A stretch of DNA of 64,000 nt from an uncultured Chitinophaga sp. (GTDB taxonomy: Bacteria > Bacteroidota > Bacteroidia > Chitinophagales > Chitinophagaceae). Under the pieces are notes generated by a model. That model saw nothing but the letters and a program-made list of their open reading frames with translations, did not search any database and was not told the origin of the DNA. The position numbers and the translations under genes were made by a program. This document shows, in pieces, positions 47,720 through 57,900 of the stretch (positions within the stretch are counted from its first letter, which is position 1; each line of letters starts with the position of its first letter). The DNA is taken from positions 15,932 through 79,931 of the forward strand of contig NZ_CAMLHC010000036.1 in assembly GCF_946479755.1 (NCBI RefSeq). The letters run 5' to 3'.

Positions 47720-50700
47720 ATGAAAAAAAACCTTTCGGGGTCCATTAAACATCTTATGAGAGTTTCTGTACTTCTACTGGGAGTGATGGTGGCCGGAACG
47801 CTTTGCCTGCACGCCGCCACCGGCGCTGCCCAGGACCTGAGCCATATCCGGCTGCAAATCCAATTGAAGGGTAAAACGTTGGCTGCCGCCATATCAGAAC
47901 TGTCGGCCGCCAGCAAACTGTCCTTCGCATTCGATAAGGCTGCGCTAAGTGAAAAAAACGTCGCCGAAACCAGCTTCAACAATGTAGCGCTGAGCGATAT
48001 CCTCCACCGCCTGCTGCGCAACAGCGGCTACCGCTATGAAATCATCAACCAGTCGGTCGTGATCGTAAAAGAAGTCAAACCGGTGAAAGTTAACCCGGGA
48101 AAGATCTCCGGCAAGGTGACCGATGAAAAGGGCGATGCGCTCCCCGGCGCCAGCATCCGTATCCCGGAGCTGAACAAAAGCACTGTCAGCGATGGCGACG
48201 GCGCTTTCAGCCTCACCGTCGACCCGGGCGTGTATACCGTTGAAATAAGCTTCATTTCCTTCGCCTCCCAGCGTATCATGAAAGTGCAGGTAGAAGAAGG
48301 AAAGACCCGCGAGCTGTCTGTCGTGATGAAGCAGGCGTCCAGCGCCTTGAGCGAAGTGCTGGTAGTAGGCTATGGCACACAGGAGAAAAAAGACATTACC
48401 GGCTCGGTAGGCTCTGTAGCCGGTGACCAGATCAATAACAGGACCGTCGGCAGCCTGGACCAGGCGCTGGTAGGCAAAGTGGCCGGCCTCAGCGTTTCCA
48501 ACAACTCCGGCGCGCCCGGTACCGGGATGATGATCCGCGTCCGCGGCGTAGGTACCATCAACAACAGCGATCCGCTGTATGTAGTAGATGGTAATCCGTT
48601 TGGAAACATCAACAACCTGGACCCGGAAGACATCCAGTCGGTGGAGATACTGAAGAGCGCCTCCGCCGCTGCCATCTATGGCTCCCGCGGCGCCAACGGC
48701 GTAGTGCTGGTAACGACCAAAAAAGGCAGCGCCGGCGCCATGAAAATAGACCTGCATACGTTTACCGGCATGCAAAGCGTCTATAAAAAACTCAGACTCA
48801 CCAACGCTGCTACCTATGCGCGCTATTATAATGCCGCCCTGAAAGCCGGTGGACTGGCGCCCGTGTTTGACAACCCCGACAGCTACGGCGAAGGCACCGA
48901 CTGGCAGGACGCTGTTTTCAGAACGGCGCCGGTCAGCAAATATGAAGTTGCTTTCTCCGGCGGAAAGGAAGGCTCGGTATATCGCATGAGCGCCAGCTAC
49001 CTCAAACAAAAAGGCACAGTGATAGGTACCGATTACACCAAAACAGGCGTGTCGCTGAACAGCACCCACCAGCTGAAACGCTGGCTGAAATTCGGCGAAA
49101 ACCTCAACTACGCCTTCACCACCCGCAACAGTATCTCCGACTATGACAGCGACGCCAGGGGCATTATCAGCACCGCCCTCCAGATGTCGCCCACCGTACC
49201 GGTGAAAAATGCCGACGGCAGCTATGGCGTATCGCCCTTCGCCAATACCTACAACCCTGTTGCCGCCGTAGAGAATATCCAGCGCCTGAATAAAAGATGG
49301 TTGCTGATGGGTTCTCTCTACGCACAGGCAGACCTCCTGCCTGGCCTGAATTTTAAATCACAGTTTAATATCAACATCGGCAATGGCCGCAACCGTTCCT
49401 ATATCCCTGTATATTATGTCAGCAACTCACAGAAAGAAGATGTGAGCAGCCTCGAAGAAGAAGCTTCCAATGGCACGGACTGGGCCTGGGAAAACACCCT
49501 GAACTACAGCCGTAGCTTTGGAAAACACCATATCGACGGGCTCCTGGGCGTAACAGCGCAGCACTCGTATGATTCGTATATCCGTGCCTACGGACAGAAC
49601 CTGCCGGCAGACGCCAGTCTCACCCGCTCGCTCCAATACCTCGACCTTGCCTCGTCCGGCATGAACGTGGGCGGCGGCGGTGATGAATGGGGCATGTTGT
49701 CCTATTTCGGCCGCGTGAACTACAGCTACCGCAATACCTACCTCGCCACGGTGAACGTACGTCGCGACGGCTCTTCCAAATTCGGCGCCAACAACCGCTT
49801 CGGCACTTTCCCTTCTTTCTCGCTGGGATGGCGCCTGTCCAACGAACCCTTCCTGCGTGACGTGAAATTCATCAACGACCTTAAACTGCGCGGTGGCTGG
49901 GGTTCCCTGGGCAATGAAAGCTCCCTGTCTACCAGCGCCACCGTGTCCACCCTGAAAGTAAACATCCCTTATCCTTTCGGCCGCGGCAAAGAACAGGAAG
50001 TCCTGCTCGGCGCCACACCCTCCAGCATCGGCAACATGGACCTGAAGTGGGAGTCTACCACAGAAACAGACATCGGCCTGGACGCGACTTTATTCGACAA
50101 CCGTATCACCATCGGCGCAGACTATTACCACCGCGCTACTTCCGGCATCCTGGTGCGCCTGCCTATCCTGGCTTCTGTAGGCGTGTCTGAAGCGCCGTAC
50201 GTCAACGGTGGCAATGTGGTCAACAAAGGCTTTGAGTTCACCCTCGGCTTCCATAGCAACCGAAAAAAGAATTTCGGCTATGACATCTCCCTGAATTATT
50301 CGATCAACCGCAACGAAGTGACCAGCCTGATGAACGACGGCGCGGCCTTCTATGCCGGCGAAATCACCAGCGGCGTAAGAGTGAGTAAAACAATGGCCGG
50401 TCATCCTATCGGCGGTTTCTTCGGTTACGTAACAGACGGCATCTTCCAGAACCAGAAAGAGGTGAACGATGCCGCAAAACAACCCGGCGCAGCGCCCGGC
50501 GATATCCGCTATAAAGACCTGAACGGCGATGGTGTGATCGACGATAAAGACCAGACCTACATCGGCAGTCCCTGGCCTACCCGTATCTATGGCCTTTCCG
50601 CTTCTTTCTGGTATAAAAATTTTGATCTTAACCTGACCCTTAGCGGCCGCGGTGGAAACCAGGTGTATACCGGCTGGAAACACTATACCAATTCGTCCGG

Positions 50701-51085
50701 TATCTCCAACTATTTCGCGCCGGACAAAGAACAGTCATGGACCGGCGAAGGCTCCACCAACAAAGAGCCCCGCGTGACGATCCTCGATCCGAACAACAAC
50801 CTACGTCCATCCGACCGCTTCATACAGAACGGCAGCTTCCTGCGGCTCAACAGCCTGCAGCTGGGCTATTCGCTGCCTCAGTCACTGATGAAACGGTGGG
50901 GGATCGCTAAAGTAAGGGTGTACGCCGGAGGAGAGAACCTGTTCACCATCACGAAGTATGATGGCTTCGATCCGGAAGTGGGCATGCGCGACGGCAACGA
51001 CGGCGATCCGCTGGACGTGAGCATTGACCGTGCTTATTATCCGCGTCCGCGCACGCTTTCTGTTGGCCTGAATGTAAACTTTTAA
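47720..51085 (+). CDS. SusC/RagA-family TonB-dependent transporter with STN domain
   Basis: This 1121-residue protein has a signal peptide (MRVSVLLLGVMVAGTLCLHAATGAAQ region), an STN domain (about 42-110), a carboxypeptidase-like domain (about 128-205), a LSEVLVVGYGTQEKKD segment and the SusC plug signature with ILKSASAAAIYGSRGANGVVLVTTKKG (about 305-340). The barrel ends LSVGLNVNF. It is the substrate channel and signal input for the FecR/sigma pair upstream, and pairs with the SusD 20 bases downstream. Confidence 0.95.
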   Translation: MKKNLSGSIKHLMRVSVLLLGVMVAGTLCLHAATGAAQDLSHIRLQIQLKGKTLAAAISELSAASKLSFAFDKAALSEKNVAETSFNNVALSDILHRLLRNSGYRYEIINQSVVIVKEVKPVKVNPGKISGKVTDEKGDALPGASIRIPELNKSTVSDGDGAFSLTVDPGVYTVEISFISFASQRIMKVQVEEGKTRELSVVMKQASSALSEVLVVGYGTQEKKDITGSVGSVAGDQINNRTVGSLDQALVGKVAGLSVSNNSGAPGTGMMIRVRGVGTINNSDPLYVVDGNPFGNINNLDPEDIQSVEILKSASAAAIYGSRGANGVVLVTTKKGSAGAMKIDLHTFTGMQSVYKKLRLTNAATYARYYNAALKAGGLAPVFDNPDSYGEGTDWQDAVFRTAPVSKYEVAFSGGKEGSVYRMSASYLKQKGTVIGTDYTKTGVSLNSTHQLKRWLKFGENLNYAFTTRNSISDYDSDARGIISTALQMSPTVPVKNADGSYGVSPFANTYNPVAAVENIQRLNKRWLLMGSLYAQADLLPGLNFKSQFNINIGNGRNRSYIPVYYVSNSQKEDVSSLEEEASNGTDWAWENTLNYSRSFGKHHIDGLLGVTAQHSYDSYIRAYGQNLPADASLTRSLQYLDLASSGMNVGGGGDEWGMLSYFGRVNYSYRNTYLATVNVRRDGSSKFGANNRFGTFPSFSLGWRLSNEPFLRDVKFINDLKLRGGWGSLGNESSLSTSATVSTLKVNIPYPFGRGKEQEVLLGATPSSIGNMDLKWESTTETDIGLDATLFDNRITIGADYYHRATSGILVRLPILASVGVSEAPYVNGGNVVNKGFEFTLGFHSNRKKNFGYDISLNYSINRNEVTSLMNDGAAFYAGEITSGVRVSKTMAGHPIGGFFGYVTDGIFQNQKEVNDAAKQPGAAPGDIRYKDLNGDGVIDDKDQTYIGSPWPTRIYGLSASFWYKNFDLNLTLSGRGGNQVYTGWKHYTNSSGISNYFAPDKEQSWTGEGSTNKEPRVTILDPNNNLRPSDRFIQNGSFLRLNSLQLGYSLPQSLMKRWGIAKVRVYAGGENLFTITKYDGFDPEVGMRDGNDGDPLDVSIDRAYYPRPRTLSVGLNVNF

Positions 51086-51105
51086 CACCGAAAATATTTG
51101 ATGTC

Positions 51106-52605
51106 ATGATGATGAAACGAATGGGCATAACGATGCTTTTACTCGCAGCCGGCGCTTTTTCCGGGTGTAATAAATTACTGGAAATAGAACCGCATGGCCG
51201 GCAGACCACTGCCACCTTTTTTACCACGCCGGCTACGGCCCGGCAGGGGCTGATCGCCGCCTACAAAGCGCTGCAGTCCAACTACCGCACCGGTTACCCG
51301 GGTTATGTAAGATGGGTGTTCGGAGATGTATGCTCCGACGATGCCAGGGCTAACGGTGGTGACAACCCCGATATGATACAGGTGGAATTTTTTACCGCCA
51401 ACGCCACCAATCCCTTCTATGAAAACGCCTGGTCTACTTTGTACCAGGGGATACACGCCGCCAATATCGTCATTGAAAAAGCGCCTGGCGTTAAAGGAAT
51501 GGATGACGCGACAAAGAAAGTATATGTGGCGGAAGGGAAGTTCCTCCGTGCGTATTATTATTTCAACCTCGTGCAGATCTTCGGCGGTGTGCCGCTGATG
51601 CTGAAAGAAATGCTGACAGACTACAACATCCCCAGGAACAGCAAAGAAGAGATATGGCGGCAGATAGAGGCCGACCTGCTGGAGGCAGAACCTGCGCTGC
51701 CGGAGAAAAGCGCACAGGAGAAAGCAGATTACGGCCGCGCTACCAAAGGCGCTGCACAGGCTTTGCTGGCCCGCGTGTATCTCATGCAAAGTAAATTTGC
51801 CGAAACTGAAACATGGACGAAGAAGATCATCGATTCAAAACAATACAGCCTGGACCCCGTGTACTATCACAACTTTACCATCGATGGAGAATATGGCGTA
51901 GAGCCCATTTTCGAAATTAATTTCCAGTACGATGCCCGCTTTTATGATGAAGAAGGTTCCGGCGACGGCGATGGCCGGACCCGCGGACCGTTATCCTACG
52001 GCTGGTGCTACGATAATCCCACGCAGGACCTGGTAGATGCTTTCGAGCCCGGCGACCCCAGGAAGAAAGCCACCGTGTATAAAACCGGCGATGTGCTGCC
52101 GGATGGCACCATCGGCAATACCGGCACCAGCGCTACCGGCTACCTCTGTACGAAATATCTCATCCTGAAAAATGAAATGCCGGACCAGCCTAAAAGTTCC
52201 GGTAAAGACCAGATCGTTTTCCGCTTAGGACATATCCTGCTGTGGTATGCGGAAGCGGCCAATGAAAACGGGCATAGCCAGGAAGCGCTGCGGGCGCTGA
52301 ACCAGGTACGGGCGCGTGCCAGGGAAGGGAACACACAGATATTGCCGGATGTGGCCACCACGGACAAAGAACAGCTGCGGCAGGCTATCTGGCAGGAACA
52401 AAGGGTAGAATATGCGACGGAAGTATTCCGCTTCTATGACCTTGTACGCACTAAAAGAGCGGCGAAGGTGCTGAATGATTTCGCCAGGAAATACAACAGC
52501 CAGAAAGGCGCTTCCTTTAAGCAGGGTGTGAACGAAATTTTCCCCATCCCACAGTCGCAGATCAACCTGAGCCAGGGGGTACTGACACAAAATCCGGGAT
52601 TTTAA
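51106..52605 (+). CDS. SusD/RagB-family nutrient-binding lipoprotein
   Basis: This 499-residue protein has a lipoprotein signal with GAFSGC as lipobox, a SusD-like N-terminal domain beginning LLEIEPHGRQ, and the C-terminal element WQEQRVEYATEVFRFYDLVRTKRA, ending LTQNPGF. It forms the lid of the SusC channel. The stretch DEEGSGDGDGRTRG (about 285-298) is strongly acidic and glycine-rich and could be a surface loop, perhaps binding a divalent cation. The following gene is an alkaline phosphatase, so a phosphorylated ligand is plausible. Confidence 0.94.
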   Translation: MMMKRMGITMLLLAAGAFSGCNKLLEIEPHGRQTTATFFTTPATARQGLIAAYKALQSNYRTGYPGYVRWVFGDVCSDDARANGGDNPDMIQVEFFTANATNPFYENAWSTLYQGIHAANIVIEKAPGVKGMDDATKKVYVAEGKFLRAYYYFNLVQIFGGVPLMLKEMLTDYNIPRNSKEEIWRQIEADLLEAEPALPEKSAQEKADYGRATKGAAQALLARVYLMQSKFAETETWTKKIIDSKQYSLDPVYYHNFTIDGEYGVEPIFEINFQYDARFYDEEGSGDGDGRTRGPLSYGWCYDNPTQDLVDAFEPGDPRKKATVYKTGDVLPDGTIGNTGTSATGYLCTKYLILKNEMPDQPKSSGKDQIVFRLGHILLWYAEAANENGHSQEALRALNQVRARAREGNTQILPDVATTDKEQLRQAIWQEQRVEYATEVFRFYDLVRTKRAAKVLNDFARKYNSQKGASFKQGVNEIFPIPQSQINLSQGVLTQNPGF

Positions 52606-52641
52606 AAACAGACTTTGTATTTTATACGATAAAAGAACTAC

Positions 52642-53724
52642 ATGAAAAGATACGTTATCGCCGCAGCGTTCCTTTTGCCGGTGCTGGCCATATCCTGTAA
52701 ACAACCCGCGCCAACGGAAGAAACAAAGGGACCATCTCCCCGTAAGATCAAAAATATCATCTTTATGGTGGGCGATGGGATGGGCACCACCCAGATCTAT
52801 GCCGGCCTGACGGCCAACAAGGGCTCGCTGAACCTGGAGCGGTTTAAATGCATCGGTTTCTCCCGGACCAATTCCGCCAGCAACTATATGACGGAATCGG
52901 CAGCAGGGGCCACGGCTTTTTCTATCGGCCAGAAGACCTATAACGGCGCTATCGGGGTAGACAGTGCAGGCAATCCGCAGCCGACCATCCTGGAGATAGC
53001 GAAGCAACACGGACTGTCTACCGGTATTGTAGTCACCACCGATATCACAGACGCTACGCCCGCCACCTTCGCCGCCCATCAGAAACAACGGGAAATGCAG
53101 GCCGAAATAGCGGCGGATTATATCAAATCGGACGTGGATGTGCTGATCGGCGGGGGCCGCGAACACTTCGATCAGCGGAAAGATGGCCGTAACCTGCTCA
53201 CGGAGTTCACGCAGAAAGGTTACCAGGTAAAGTATACCACGGCTGACGTGGAACAGGTGAAACAGGGAAAGTTGGTGGGCCTCATCAAAGAAGAGCGGGT
53301 GGCCGTAAGGGGCGATCAGCTGGCACGTACCACCAATGCGGCCCTGCAACTGCTGCAGCAAAACAAAAAAGGCTTTTTCCTGGTAGTAGAAGGCTCTAAG
53401 ATAGATGACGGCGGCCATGCCAACGATCTGCAGTTTGTTACCGAAGAAGTGATCGATTTCGATAAGGCGATCAAAGCGGCGCTGGATTATGCAGAGAAAG
53501 ACGGCGAAACGTTGGTGATCGTTACTGCCGACCACGAAACCGGCGGCCTCACGATTGCGGAAGGGGACCTGAAAACCGGTAAAATCAGCGGTAAATTTTC
53601 TACCGACGACCATACCGGGGTAATGGTGCCGGTATTTGCCTATGGGCCGGGCGCAGAGGCTTTTATGGGTATCTACCACAACAATACCATCTTCCGGAAA
53701 TTTATGGAGGCATTAAAATTCTGA
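52642..53724 (+). CDS. alkaline phosphatase, PhoA-type lipoprotein
   Basis: This 360-residue protein has a lipobox LAISC (Cys19) and the alkaline phosphatase fold. Metal-binding landmarks are VGDGMG (Asp45), SKIDDGGHAND and TADHETGG. The nucleophile is Ser86 in TESAAGATA; the residue before it is Glu where E. coli PhoA has Asp101. It is about 90 residues shorter than E. coli PhoA. It would release phosphate from organic phosphoesters at the periplasmic or surface face of the membrane. It lies 36 bases after the SusD gene and ends at a strong terminator, so it belongs to the SusCD operon. Confidence 0.9.
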   Translation: MKRYVIAAAFLLPVLAISCKQPAPTEETKGPSPRKIKNIIFMVGDGMGTTQIYAGLTANKGSLNLERFKCIGFSRTNSASNYMTESAAGATAFSIGQKTYNGAIGVDSAGNPQPTILEIAKQHGLSTGIVVTTDITDATPATFAAHQKQREMQAEIAADYIKSDVDVLIGGGREHFDQRKDGRNLLTEFTQKGYQVKYTTADVEQVKQGKLVGLIKEERVAVRGDQLARTTNAALQLLQQNKKGFFLVVEGSKIDDGGHANDLQFVTEEVIDFDKAIKAALDYAEKDGETLVIVTADHETGGLTIAEGDLKTGKISGKFSTDDHTGVMVPVFAYGPGAEAFMGIYHNNTIFRKFMEALKF

Positions 53725-53746
53725 GGAACTTATAAATGAAAATAAA

Positions 53747-53784
53747 AATCCCCCGGAGCGCGGTGCTTTCCGGGGGATTTTTTG
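53747..53784. terminator. bidirectional terminator, phosphatase and folE
   Basis: A perfect 11-base-pair GC-rich stem (53747-53757 with 53769-53779) with an 11-base loop is flanked by T runs on the plus strand and, read on the minus strand, by another T-rich tract. It lies between the convergent phosphatase and folE genes. Confidence 0.9.
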
Positions 53785-53802
53785 TTGAAATAGGAATGCC
53801 TG

Positions 53803-54423
53803 CTACACCCCCAGCAAACTATACAGCTGGCGGCTCCGCGCTTCTGTCAGAAAATCACCATGCAGGCTGCTGGTCACAGTAGCACAGCCGGTATGCTGTA
53901 CGCCCCGGGAAGCCACGCAGAGATGTTCTGCTTTGATGATGACGGCCACATCTTCGATCTGCATTACCTTTTTCAGGTGCTCGGCTATCTGGATGGTCAA
54001 CCGCTCCTGTACCTGCGGTCTTTTGGCAAAGTACTCAGTGATGCGGTTCAGCTTGGACAGGCCGATGACCATGCCCTGGGACACGTAGGCGATATGTACT
54101 TTGCCAATGATGGGCACGAAATGATGCTCGCAATACGAGTACAGGGGGATATCTTTTTCCAGCACGATCTCGTTGTATTTATACCTGTTTTCAAACAACG
54201 TGACAGCTGGCTCGTTGGCAGGGTCCAGTCCTGAAAATACTTCGTTGACGAACATTTTAGCGACTCTGCCGGGCGTGTCTTTCAGACTGTCGTCTTCCAG
54301 GTCGAGGCCGAGCGCCAGCATAATTTCATGGAAGTGGTACCGGATCGCTTTGATCTTTTCTTCATTGGTTATGGCTGCGTTGGTGTGCGCTGAAACCGGT
54401 GCTTTCGCAAAGTCCGTCTGCAT
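53803..54423 (-). CDS. folE: GTP cyclohydrolase I
   Basis: This 206-residue protein matches type I GTP cyclohydrolase. It converts GTP to dihydroneopterin triphosphate, the first step to folate or tetrahydrobiopterin. The zinc and active-site elements YCEHHFVP and HLCVASRGVQHTG are intact, as are DTPGRVAKMF and GLSKLNRI. The start at 54423 gives a short variable N-terminal tail, normal for the family. It is convergent with the phosphatase gene and has a strong hairpin upstream. Confidence 0.96.
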   Translation of the reverse strand: MQTDFAKAPVSAHTNAAITNEEKIKAIRYHFHEIMLALGLDLEDDSLKDTPGRVAKMFVNEVFSGLDPANEPAVTLFENRYKYNEIVLEKDIPLYSYCEHHFVPIIGKVHIAYVSQGMVIGLSKLNRITEYFAKRPQVQERLTIQIAEHLKKVMQIEDVAVIIKAEHLCVASRGVQHTGCATVTSSLHGDFLTEARSRQLYSLLGV

Positions 54424-54457
54424 GGTTGTCGGTTATTTGATGAACGTATGTAAGTGA

Positions 54458-54492
54458 ATGATGGCCCGGGGGATGTTTACCCGGGCCATCAT
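54458..54492. terminator. GC-rich 13-bp hairpin between HopJ-family gene and folE
   Basis: A perfect 13-base-pair stem (54458-54470 with 54480-54492) with a 9-base loop lies 80 bases after the HopJ-family stop and 35 bases before the folE start on the minus strand. It lacks a T run, so it may be a Rho-independent-like terminator of low strength or a folE leader structure. Confidence 0.4.
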
Positions 54493-54571
54493 AGCAAACT
54501 GTTTTTCTCTAACATTAGAGAACGGGGTCTGTGAAAAGTTACAGCATTTTCCAGGAAATATAAAAAAACGT

Positions 54572-54913
54572 TTATTTCTGTGTCAGCGCCGTTCCTTCGA
54601 AAGCCACGCCAGGCCAGCCATGCGCCATAAACTGGCGGATATTCTGATGGTCTTCCCCATGAGGGTGGTGGAGTACCGATTGATAATGTTCGGCAAACAG
54701 GTAAAGGGTATCTTCTTTGGAAAGGCCGTTCAGCTGCGCGAACGCGAAAACTTTGGCGCTTCCCTGGTTTTGGGTGGCTTCGTTATAGGCGCCTCCGTTT
54801 TTGAAGGCAGTAGGCTGGTGATGGTACTGGCTTTCTATGAATGCTATCACGTCTTTAAAAAGGATGGCATGCTCCTTCAGTTGTCCGATCAGTGTAGTCA
54901 ATTGTTCGTTCAT
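54572..54913 (-). CDS. HopJ-family protein, unknown cellular role
   Basis: This 113-residue protein matches the family named after the Pseudomonas effector HopJ: FIESQYHHQPTAFKNGGAYNEATQNQGSAKVFAFAQLNGLSKEDTL and DHQNIRQFMAHGWPGVAFEG are its typical blocks. It has no signal peptide. The family is common in free-living Bacteroidota that lack type III secretion, so an effector function here is unlikely. The biochemical role is unknown. Confidence 0.85.
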   Translation of the reverse strand: MNEQLTTLIGQLKEHAILFKDVIAFIESQYHHQPTAFKNGGAYNEATQNQGSAKVFAFAQLNGLSKEDTLYLFAEHYQSVLHHPHGEDHQNIRQFMAHGWPGVAFEGTALTQK

Positions 54914-54941
54914 GCAGAATAGTATTTAGAAAATGTATGTG

Positions 54942-57900
54942 TTATTCGTCCGTGTCGGGTGTTTCCTCCAGCTGGTCTTTCTCGCTGCCTCTGCGGAGTT
55001 TTACTTTAGGATTGCTCTGCGTGCCGGTCACGTTGAAGGGAATGCCCAGGATACCGAACGGGGGCAGGCCCAGGCGGCCTTTCAGGTTTAACCGGCCGTC
55101 CATGCTCACCTGTCCTTCAAAGCGCGGGCGGAAGCCTGCTACCCGCAGCTTGGTCCGCTCTATGGTGATGATGTTATTGTTGATGCTGGATTTGATGTCT
55201 ACCTTGGAAACGTCGGGGTCCTGGATGTCAGATTTGCCGGTGGACTGGCTGACGGCATTCATCAGTTTGAAGCCTTTGAGCTTTATTTTCTTCACGGACA
55301 GGACACCGCCGCCTTTCAGCGAAGGGTAGACGGGGCTCATATTACCATCCAGCTTGCCGCTGAGGCGATAGTCGAGGCCTACGATGCCGCTGGCGCTGGC
55401 TGCTGAACTGGCCATGTCCCGGAAGATTTTAATTTCATTGTAAGCGCGCCGGATATCAAATTCCTTTGCGGTGATGTGATAGTCGAAAGTAGCCCGTTGT
55501 GGCTGCGTAGCGGCATAGGTAGCGTCCATTTCCACCGGCGCGCCGATGATATTGAACCCCGTCTTGTTGAGTGCCACTTTACCGCTGTCCAGTACTACCT
55601 GTCCGTGGAAACTGTCGATGTTCATGCCTTTGAAGCGGATCCTGTCCGCTGCGGCGTTCAGCGTCAGCGCAAGGTTGGAAGGCAGCACGATGACACCGGA
55701 AGGACCGCTGGTTTTACTGGCTGTAGCGGTGGTGGCAGGACTGGCATTGGCCATCAGCTCATCTACCAGCACATAATCACTTTTAAAATCAAAAGTGCCG
55801 CGCAGTATTTGGTTTTTCTGGGTGAGATAACCAATAACATTGCTTAAGAAGCCGTTCATGGTAAGCTTCGATTTACCATAGGTGGCGATGAAAGTATCAA
55901 ACCACATTTTGTCCTGGTCAAACCGGAAGATGCCGTTGCTGACATAAAAAGGGAGCGGGAACATATCCGAGTGAAGCACAATGTCCTTTACTGTCATGGT
56001 GCCACGGTTGTTTAGCTTGCCGTAGCGGCCGGCCATGGCATCTGCCTGGGTGCCGCTGAGCGCCAGGTTGGTTTTAATGAAGCCTTTCACATCATAACCC
56101 TGTATGGCGAATACTTTATAGATAGCACCCAGATCGATGGTGCCGTTGGAAGTGATATTGTATCGCAGGTTGTCGAAATTCCCCAGGTCCGCTTTGAGCA
56201 GAAACGGTTGTCCTTCGAATTCAAAAGCGATCGGTTTTACGTTGACGTTCAGCGAGCGGAGGGTGCCGGTGGTATTGGTGATGGTGGCGTCCACATTGAT
56301 CTTCTGAATAGGCCTCGGGTAGTATTTTGTTTGCAGGGCGCCGTTATCCATGGTCAGCTTCGCGGTGGTGACGGGGAACAGTCTTCTGGCAGGCACATAG
56401 CTGCCTTTGGTATTGATGTCCACGTGCAGGGCGCCGGTGACGTCCAGGCTGTCCATGGGATAGAACTGTCTGATATCGCCCAGCTGCAGCACGGAAGCCA
56501 GTTGCGCATCTATGACAGGCGCCTGGGCGTTGCTGAAGCGCAGGTATCCTTTGATATAGTTGCTGAGGTTGGCGTTGAGGTTATCAATATTAAAATGAGT
56601 ATTCGCCAGGTTGTTGTCCGGGCAATTGGCAGTCACCCCGAAGCTGATATTCTTAAGGCCTTCCGGCAGCGAGGCAAGTTTAAAATAGCCATCGCGGAAG
56701 CTGGCTTTGAGGTCAAAGGAAGGGATGCTGCTGATAACGGTGTCCGGCCGTTGTTTGGGGCCACGGTCCACAATGCGGGTGGCATAGGGGCCGTCGGCCA
56801 GCAGGTGCGCCTCCAGTCGGCCTTTCAGGTCGAAAGACTGCCAGCCCATGGCTTTGCTCCATTTCTCCAGGTCGATGTCTGTGTTTAATTTGACATGGAT
56901 ATCCGGTGTTTTCAGCCCTTTTACCCGTATCACGGAGCTGAAATAGTCTTTGTCGATGTTAAAGAAGATGGAGTCTACATTCAGGTATAAACTGTCTGTA
57001 TTCAGGCCCGCCAGCCTGGACTGGAAATTCAGGAACAGGTTTTTCACCGGCGCCGGCGCCTTCGGATTGCTGATCACGCCATCACGCACCTGCATGTTGA
57101 AAGTCAGGTTGGGCATGGTGTTGGTTTCAGCGATATACTCGCCGATTAAGCTGGCGTTCACGTCTGCGGTACCGTCTATATTGGTATGCTGCATCCAGGT
57201 GAGATATTCAGGCGGCAGCGCGCCGAAGATAGCATGCAGGCTGGATTCCATGGAACTAAGACGGAAGTCCATCTTATAGCCGTTCTTCATAAAGGCGAAA
57301 GCGCCTTTCAGGCGTACCGGCAGTTCATTTATTTTAAGGTCATTCTTTTCGAAAATAAAATCAAGGGAGTTGGTGTTGATTTTTGTGATCAGTTCCCCGT
57401 TCAGTTTTTTAGACAGGATGTAGGAGGTATTACCATAATTGAAGTCCAGGGAGCCGATGTTGATCCTGGAATAGAGATCGAAGACGGCTTTGGAAAGATC
57501 TCCCTTGCCGGCGTAGTTCACGTCTTTCGCCTGTACGTACATGGGGAGCGACTGATCATCGTAGATAAGGTGACAGTGGTCGATCTGTATCCTTTCTATC
57601 TTCATGGACGCGCTGCCGCTGTCTGGCTTGCTGGCGGTGCTGGCAGGCGCGCTTTTATACACGTTGTAGTTGGGATGCCCGGAGGAATCCACCATGATAT
57701 GTATTTTCCCGTTGGTCAGAAATATTTCATCGATGGTGATGGCGTCGGACAATACGCTTTTCAGGTTCACTCCCAGGGCCACTTCCTTGCCGGCTACCAG
57801 GGTGTCCTGCTGGAAAGGCGCACCCCCTTTCAGGCTCACGTCATACAGCGTCAGTGTCAGGGACGGGAAGTGGTTAAAGAAAGACAGCCGCGCCCGGGAG

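Noticed and set aside
54572..54913. Type III secretion effector
   Set aside because: HopJ-family proteins are widespread in Bacteroidota without type III secretion; the name is historical.
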